The position numbers were made by a program, and so were the translations under genes. A model generated the notes under the pieces. That model worked only from the letters and a program-made list of their open reading frames with translations, did not search any database and had not been told where the DNA came from. A stretch of DNA of 36,862 bases from a virus. Every line of letters begins with the position of its first letter. The first letter of the stretch is position 1. This document shows, piece by piece, positions 32,479 through 36,862 of the stretch. Location of the stretch: the IMG/VR virus record IMGVR_UViG_3300020438_002904, positions 1-36,862 of that record, one strand, 5' to 3'.

Positions 32479-32826
32479 TTACCAATCCATCAGGCTCTTA
32501 ATATTTCTAGCCTTTTTAATTTTATCTGACTGTACTTTGTATTCGTTCATTGCTTCAGTATAAGCACTTATCAATGTATCTAAAAATTCTTTTAAATCTT
32601 CTATATGAATAGGATTTTCTTTTGTATCAACAATGATACTATCTTCTTTATTAGAATCAAGTAATGTTTTAACAAAACTAATAGTTACATGATCAGCAAA
32701 AAATACACCTTTTGAGTAATGTACTGTTTGTAGAACTTGTGTTCTTTGTTTTAAAGTGCGTTTTTGATTACCTAGTGTAATTCTATAATTTGCAAATTCC
32801 AACGCTTTTTCGAGTCTCTCGTCCAT
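32479..32826 (-). CDS. Small helical protein of unknown function
   Basis: 115 residues, not recognised. Mostly charged helices (MDERLEKALEFANYR at the start, IEDLKEFLDTLISAYTEAMN and a KVQSDKIKKARN tail), so probably a coiled-coil dimer, with a central strand KGVFFADHVTISFV. AGGAG precedes the ATG by about 9 bases. It is the first gene after the promoter-bearing gap at 32827-32890 and so leads the transcript into the glycosyltransferases and rSAM genes. A virion assembly or chaperone function is a guess. Confidence 0.7.
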   Translation of the reverse strand: MDERLEKALEFANYRITLGNQKRTLKQRTQVLQTVHYSKGVFFADHVTISFVKTLLDSNKEDSIIVDTKENPIHIEDLKEFLDTLISAYTEAMNEYKVQSDKIKKARNIKSLMDW

Positions 32827-32853
32827 ATTGAGTTTCTCCTATAATTATATACT

Positions 32854-32883
32854 ACTATAACTTATTTATGTTAGGATTGTCAA
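32854..32883 (-). promoter_or_regulatory. Composite early/late promoter region
   Basis: The 64-base gap between the structural genes and the coiled-coil gene has two candidate promoters on the minus strand. One is sigma70-like: TTGACA at 32883-32878, 18-base spacer, TATAGT at 32859-32854. The other is a T4-type late octamer CATAAATA at 32870-32863, one base off consensus, that would give a leader of about 30 bases with AGGAG. They overlap, so the 17-kb downstream block could be read both early and late. Match-based only. Confidence 0.5.
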
Positions 32884-32890
32884 GTGTTTT

Positions 32891-34039
32891 TTAACTGTCG
32901 TCTGCACTTGTAAAGTCGTTAACTATTGCGAATGTAGGAGCAGGTGTAACATCAAAACTGGTTGTGTCAATAGTTAATGTATCTGGCATTAAGTAACTAC
33001 ATGTTGGTGTTATTGATCCGTCTACTATGTTAGCATGAGTTGTATCATCTAGCACCAACTTAAATTGTACTCCAGCACCAGCATCAATGTATTTTCCATA
33101 TATTTTAAATTTTAATTGTTGATATGTGCTATAAGCACTATAGGCACTTATGTATACACCGCCGTAGCTACCACCTTTTGGATCAGCCCATTGTGGATAA
33201 AGACCTTGTCCACTAATATAACCAAAGCCATAGCCATATGTGCTACCATATGTTCCAACTTTTCTTCCTATTGTTACACCGCTTGATGTAAACAATAGAC
33301 CTTCGTCTGACGCTCCAGCATCACTACCATCACCGTAGTATTGAGTTAAATCATAAAAACCTTTACCAGTTGACGTACCACTGGTAATAGCCGCACTTTG
33401 CGTAAGGGTATCCCAATTGAAGTTTAAAACACCCATTTCGTTAATAACATCACTCCAGTTATAGTAACCAGCAGTTGTTCCGCCAGTCATGTTTAGTGAA
33501 ACTCTTAGTTGTCCGCCACCATTGAAAAAGTATCTAGCTTTATTGTAACTAGCCCAGGACCATTTGTGTTCTCCTACAAGTTGAGTATTCCACGTTGTAG
33601 ACCTACTGTAACCTGAACTATTTGCTACAAAAGCACTTGCATTGGTAGCATCTATTGTAAGATGTTTGTTGTTGGCTAAAATTGGTATAATTTTAGTTCT
33701 AATTAAGTTTAAGTCTTCTGCTCTAACAGGTGTTCCTGTTGCTATTGTGGTTCTATTAGCAGGTACAGCAAAAACTAAAACAGTATCGGTTAATTCTGTA
33801 TGATTGTTCGCAATGTTTGTTCTATGCACCATTCCTTGTAAACGCTCAGCAGTAATCAATGTGCCATCTACTAGTGCATCATCAAGGTTTACTGAACCCC
33901 AACCAAATTTATGTGTGTTTACACGATTTGCATCAGTTACCGCGGCTGAAGAAAACTGGTCACCAAAAAATTTGTTTACATCTACAGCAACTAAGTTATA
34001 TTGTTCATTAGTAGCTAGTTCTCCAGCAGATTGTGCCAT
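32891..34039 (-). CDS. Phage virion structural protein (tail or fibre associated)
   Basis: 382 residues. Rich in Gly, Ser, Thr, Tyr and Asn, nearly without Cys; runs such as YFFNGGGQLRVSLNMTGGTT and GSTYGYGFGYISGQG are typical of beta-rich tail proteins of T4-like marine phages. The N-terminal VDVNKFFGDQF and FGWGSVNLDDALVDGTLI resemble attachment regions in that group. It follows the tail-protein gene at 34040 directly (TAAATG junction). Exact position in the virion is unknown. Confidence 0.78.
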   Translation of the reverse strand: MAQSAGELATNEQYNLVAVDVNKFFGDQFSSAAVTDANRVNTHKFGWGSVNLDDALVDGTLITAERLQGMVHRTNIANNHTELTDTVLVFAVPANRTTIATGTPVRAEDLNLIRTKIIPILANNKHLTIDATNASAFVANSSGYSRSTTWNTQLVGEHKWSWASYNKARYFFNGGGQLRVSLNMTGGTTAGYYNWSDVINEMGVLNFNWDTLTQSAAITSGTSTGKGFYDLTQYYGDGSDAGASDEGLLFTSSGVTIGRKVGTYGSTYGYGFGYISGQGLYPQWADPKGGSYGGVYISAYSAYSTYQQLKFKIYGKYIDAGAGVQFKLVLDDTTHANIVDGSITPTCSYLMPDTLTIDTTSFDVTPAPTFAIVNDFTSADDS

Positions 34040-34951
34040 TTATCTTGCCCCAACTACTACTTCAACTGTTCCTGCTTCGTCGGAATCTTTGCTTTCTAAT
34101 GACCTACCAATTATACTTCTAATAGTATCACCTTTTTTCTCTGCTTGAGCATGTCCCGGTGTTGTACTAGATACTAGTCTATCACCTTTGTTTACAGGCC
34201 CAATTACTTTACATGGTACTCGACCAGCTAGTGCTACAAAAGGATGTGTAGCGTCTGATCCTGCACCTGCATTCATTTCAAAACCTGGAGATGCACTTAC
34301 AATTCCGAATACATCATCATCTACTTCTTCTGTTGTTTCTGTAATTTCTTTATCACCACCTATTTTTACTACTGTGCCAGCTTCATATTCTGCATCTGCT
34401 TCATACCTTTCAGCAAGGTCAGCATATTCTGCACTTGTAGCAATACCTCTAAACTTATAATGTGTTGTACTGTTCATGTTTACACCAGATTGTATACTAG
34501 CAAATTGTGTACTCAATGCCGTTGTACCATCTTCTAATTTTTCATCTGCGTGAGGTGTCCAGGCTGTAGTATCATCAACCATAATTGTTACAATGTTGCC
34601 ATCTACAATGTGTTCAATTGTTTTGTGATAATTACCGCCTGTGTCTTTTCTATTTCTAAATTCAACTTTAGTTGTTCCTGCACTTGTACTAATAGTAGTC
34701 CAAACTCCGTTATCGTATAATTTCAATAGGCTGTTTGTGGTATCGTACCAAAGTTGTCCTTCTGATGGATTTGATGGAGCATTTGTGTTAGCAAAGTTTT
34801 CCAACAAATGTAATAAGTTTTCGTTTAATGTTTCACCAAAGCGTGTATAGTTTTTTCCAATAAGTCCAAGACTTGTACTGGTGTCTATTGTCCCATCATT
34901 GACAATAATTGCTGTTTTACTACTTTGACTGTAATCTACTGTATATGGCAT
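34040..34951 (-). CDS. Phage tail fibre-like protein with self-chaperone-like C-terminus
   Basis: 303 residues. N-terminal half: NPSEGQLWYDTTNSLLKLYD (about 59-78) is the 'G.LWYDT....L..Y.....W' unit common in phage fibres. C-terminal half: ADLAERYEADAEYEAGTVVK (about 175-194), VFGIVSASPGF, ALAGRVPCKVIGPVNKGDRL and SIIGRSLESKD follow the conserved C-terminal domain of many phage fibres and structural proteins, often an intramolecular chaperone or peptidase_G2-like region. GAGGAAAT precedes the ATG. Possible receptor-contact or baseplate-associated protein. Confidence 0.82.
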   Translation of the reverse strand: MPYTVDYSQSSKTAIIVNDGTIDTSTSLGLIGKNYTRFGETLNENLLHLLENFANTNAPSNPSEGQLWYDTTNSLLKLYDNGVWTTISTSAGTTKVEFRNRKDTGGNYHKTIEHIVDGNIVTIMVDDTTAWTPHADEKLEDGTTALSTQFASIQSGVNMNSTTHYKFRGIATSAEYADLAERYEADAEYEAGTVVKIGGDKEITETTEEVDDDVFGIVSASPGFEMNAGAGSDATHPFVALAGRVPCKVIGPVNKGDRLVSSTTPGHAQAEKKGDTIRSIIGRSLESKDSDEAGTVEVVVGAR

Positions 34952-34964
34952 ATTATTTCCTCAA

Positions 34965-35567
34965 TTATAAGTCTGCAAAACTCGATCTAATTCTTAAAGT
35001 ATATATTACTTGTATTTTTCTATTCGCACTTTTTTGTACTGGATGAAAAATTACATGGGTTAACAAATCGTTGTTACCCGAATAAACTGCTAGTTCATCA
35101 AATACATACGTTCCATTCATACTAGATGCTGTATCTGTTGTATCTTGTCCTGTTACACTTCCGTAATCTAGTGTACATGTTATTACTGCATCTGTAAAGG
35201 TGTTAGGTGCTGTATGACTAATTTCTGTTCCGTTAAGAGCACTTCCGCTTACTGCTTCATCTACTGCTTGGTTAAATGTTTGGTTATATAAAGCACCACT
35301 TGCACTATTGGTATTTGTTGCTTTATATGTAACTGCTCCGAGACCATCAATAGTAGTCCCTCCGTTACCAAATCTCATTGTAGCAATTTGATGGGTACCT
35401 GTATTACCTGCTTCATTTGCTAATAGACTAGCTATTGCAATACTCATATTTTCATAATTAATTGCATTTCTTCTACGAACTAGTACCTCGCCTGATTCAG
35501 GATCCCATATCTTAATATGTCCCTCAATTCCTATCAATGATGTGTCGTTTAAATTATCTAGGCTCAT
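34965..35567 (-). CDS. Phage virion structural protein
   Basis: 200 residues from the ATG at 35567. A late promoter (35586-35593) would start the transcript near 35580, which leaves the in-frame ATG at 35579 without a leader, while GGAAAGAG sits just ahead of 35567; the inner start is therefore preferred (the longer form has 204 residues). IEGHIKIWDPESGEVLVRRR and NAINYENMSIAIASLL at the start and YTLRIRSS at the end are typical of structural proteins in T4-like marine phages. Mostly beta-structure; no cysteines in the first half. Precise role unknown. Confidence 0.8.
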   Translation of the reverse strand: MSLDNLNDTSLIGIEGHIKIWDPESGEVLVRRRNAINYENMSIAIASLLANEAGNTGTHQIATMRFGNGGTTIDGLGAVTYKATNTNSASGALYNQTFNQAVDEAVSGSALNGTEISHTAPNTFTDAVITCTLDYGSVTGQDTTDTASSMNGTYVFDELAVYSGNNDLLTHVIFHPVQKSANRKIQVIYTLRIRSSFADL

Positions 35568-35585
35568 TGCTCTTTCCATTTAATG

Positions 35586-35593
35586 TATTTATA
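35586..35593 (-). promoter_or_regulatory. T4-type late promoter (TATAAATA)
   Basis: Exact match to the T4 late -10 octamer on the minus strand, followed by C. It overlaps the TAA stop of the upstream gene (35589-35591). With T4 geometry transcription would begin near 35580 and the first good ribosome site leads to the ATG at 35567. The other exact copy I noticed lies inside an rSAM coding region, so placement at a gene border supports function. Confidence 0.65.
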
Positions 35594-36862
35594 TCGTTCC
35601 CTTACCTACACTTCTAATGAATGCGTGTTCAGGGGTTGTTCCAGCTGATGCAAGGCTTGTACTGTAATCATTGTATGCTAGCCTTAAACCATCACCGTAA
35701 TGTGAGAATTTTTTAAGTGTTGGTATTCGTGTGCTTGGTCCTGCGTTCCATATTTCATCAGCTATACTGTGTGCTTTTGGACTTGTACCAAGTGTACCTC
35801 TTGTAACTCCAATAAGTTTACCTGCCGTTCCTGGACCAGTTGCGTCAATAGCTAGGTATTCAATACGTTCAGTTCCTATCCACGCAACACCTGGCACTAA
35901 ATTATTAGCACCTAAGTTATTAGGATCATCTAATGCAGTTATGTCATGAACTGTAATTTCATCATCAAATACTGTAGCATTAGCAAGTAATTCAGCTTTC
36001 TTTAAATCCACAATAGCATGACTTTCTTGTATGTCCATTGGTTGAAACTGTACTATTCTAAATGCTCTACTATCGTTTGTAACTGTTGATCCACTAGCGT
36101 TTGTTTGTACTAGCATGTTGATATTCTCTGTAAAGTCTGTGGGTACAAGTTCTTCGCCCCAACCTTCAGTTGCTGGTTGTACAAACACTTGTCCATTGTA
36201 ATCATCTGTTAAATCAGCTTGTACGTGAGTAAACAATGAATAATCTACATTGCCATTAGTATCGTCAATTCTTAATCCTCCGCCCATTAGCACACTATCA
36301 CCTGCCCAAGTTCTAGTACTATGATCTGCGTAGTTAAATGTAATTACATTGTTGCGAGTAATATCTTCAATTTCTATATTTGTTGATTCACCATGTGTAT
36401 TACTTTCCATACTGCTTAATAATTTTGTATGAAATGGTTTAATACTGTTGACAAAGTTTTCAACTACTTCTATATTATATTCTTGATATTTTGCTTTATT
36501 TGTTAACAATGGTCTTTTTACTCCAAGATGTGTAAATGTAGTTTTAAATGCAAAGTCATCTGCTGTATTTTGTAATATTGCACTAAACAATAACTTAAAC
36601 CACAATTTATTATATTTTACATGATGTGTTCCTATAAAAATTTTGGTTCTTATTAAGTCAAATAATTTACCAATTACATTATCACTACATGCATCAAACG
36701 GTGTTACATCAAATCCAATAGCATCATAACCGTGTCCAAATTTGCTTTGATTCCACATTTCTTCACTTAGTTGTACTGTAGCTTTTTCTTTGTAAACTAG
36801 TTTGTCAGTACCACCTGTATAAAAATACATTTCAGCTCTGTCAATATCTGCACTAGGACTTG
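35589..36862 (-). CDS. Large phage virion structural protein (partial, N-terminus off the window)
   Basis: At least 424 codons. The frame is open to the right edge (SPSADIDRAE precedes the Met at 36830), and no ribosome site precedes that Met, so the gene continues beyond the window. VENFVNSIKPFHTKLLSS is a hallmark of giant structural proteins in T4-like cyanophages and relatives, as is WIGTERIEYLAIDA with IGVTRGTLGTSPKAH. Likely a baseplate or tail component. C-terminus GKGTI with a TAA that lies inside a late promoter octamer. Confidence 0.85.
   Translation of the reverse strand, partial: SPSADIDRAEMYFYTGGTDKLVYKEKATVQLSEEMWNQSKFGHGYDAIGFDVTPFDACSDNVIGKLFDLIRTKIFIGTHHVKYNKLWFKLLFSAILQNTADDFAFKTTFTHLGVKRPLLTNKAKYQEYNIEVVENFVNSIKPFHTKLLSSMESNTHGESTNIEIEDITRNNVITFNYADHSTRTWAGDSVLMGGGLRIDDTNGNVDYSLFTHVQADLTDDYNGQVFVQPATEGWGEELVPTDFTENINMLVQTNASGSTVTNDSRAFRIVQFQPMDIQESHAIVDLKKAELLANATVFDDEITVHDITALDDPNNLGANNLVPGVAWIGTERIEYLAIDATGPGTAGKLIGVTRGTLGTSPKAHSIADEIWNAGPSTRIPTLKKFSHYGDGLRLAYNDYSTSLASAGTTPEHAFIRSVGKGTI

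Noticed and set aside
1-36862. tRNA genes, CRISPR array, insertion sequence, att sites
   Set aside because: No intergenic space large enough, no repeat-spacer pattern, no transposase or integrase motifs found on either strand.

Overview
The window looks like part of the genome of a tailed, T4-like marine phage (Myoviridae-type). The DNA is visibly AT-rich. Almost every gene is on the minus strand, packed end to end with 1-20 base overlaps. The right end carries virion structural proteins of the type seen in T4-like cyanophages and pelagiphages (IKPFHTKL-type giant structural protein, a self-chaperone-like tail protein). T4-type late promoter octamers (TATAAATA or CATAAATA) sit at several of the few gaps. 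Host is not determinable from this sequence; a marine cyanobacterium or SAR11-like alphaproteobacterium is a guess from the AT content and gene types. No integrase, transposase, tRNA, rRNA or CRISPR array is visible, and no stretch of more than 70 bases lacks a gene.

Layout from right to left, which is the direction of transcription for all genes but one: (i) 36862-32891, four virion structural proteins; (ii) 32826-28755, a small coiled-coil protein, two GT8-like glycosyltransferases, a virion-like protein of unknown role and a second type of glycosyltransferase; (iii) 28771-17967, a run of nine radical SAM (rSAM) enzymes in ten genes, one being split into a core gene and a separate SPASM-like gene; (iv) 17986-16137, two unknown proteins that are distant paralogs of each other; (v) 16091-9039, one more rSAM enzyme followed by a sugar and decoration module: sulfotransferase, ribulose-phosphate 3-epimerase-like, nucleotidyltransferase-kinase fusion, SIS isomerase, HAD phosphatase (the only plus-strand gene), APS-kinase-like, HxGH nucleotidyltransferase and NodU-type carbamoyltransferase; (vi) 9054-8183, a 38-residue protein, a sigma70-type promoter with perfect -35 and -10 hexamers, and a second glycosyltransferase; (vii) 8190-1, a methyltransferase-like protein, a 76-residue unknown, two QueC-like PP-loop ATPases, four more complete rSAM enzymes, an EEP-hydrolase-like protein and the start of a fifth rSAM running off the left edge.

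The remarkable feature is the rSAM load: 15 distinct rSAM proteins in 37 kb, all with an intact CX3CX2C triad, falling into three architectures. Nine have an N-terminal cysteine-rich (twitch-like) region before the rSAM core. Five have a C-terminal SPASM-like region and replace the usual GGEP strand by a CGxxxDP motif. One has a HAGEP variant. No RiPP precursor peptide is evident. The company they keep (glycosyltransferases, sugar-phosphate enzymes, carbamoyl- and sulfo-transferases, PP-loop ATPases, a methyltransferase) makes a glycan- or nucleotide-sugar-modifying pathway the most economical reading. The substrate could be a glycan on the virion or on the infected host surface. That reading is inference; the sequence itself shows only the enzyme families and their co-transcription.
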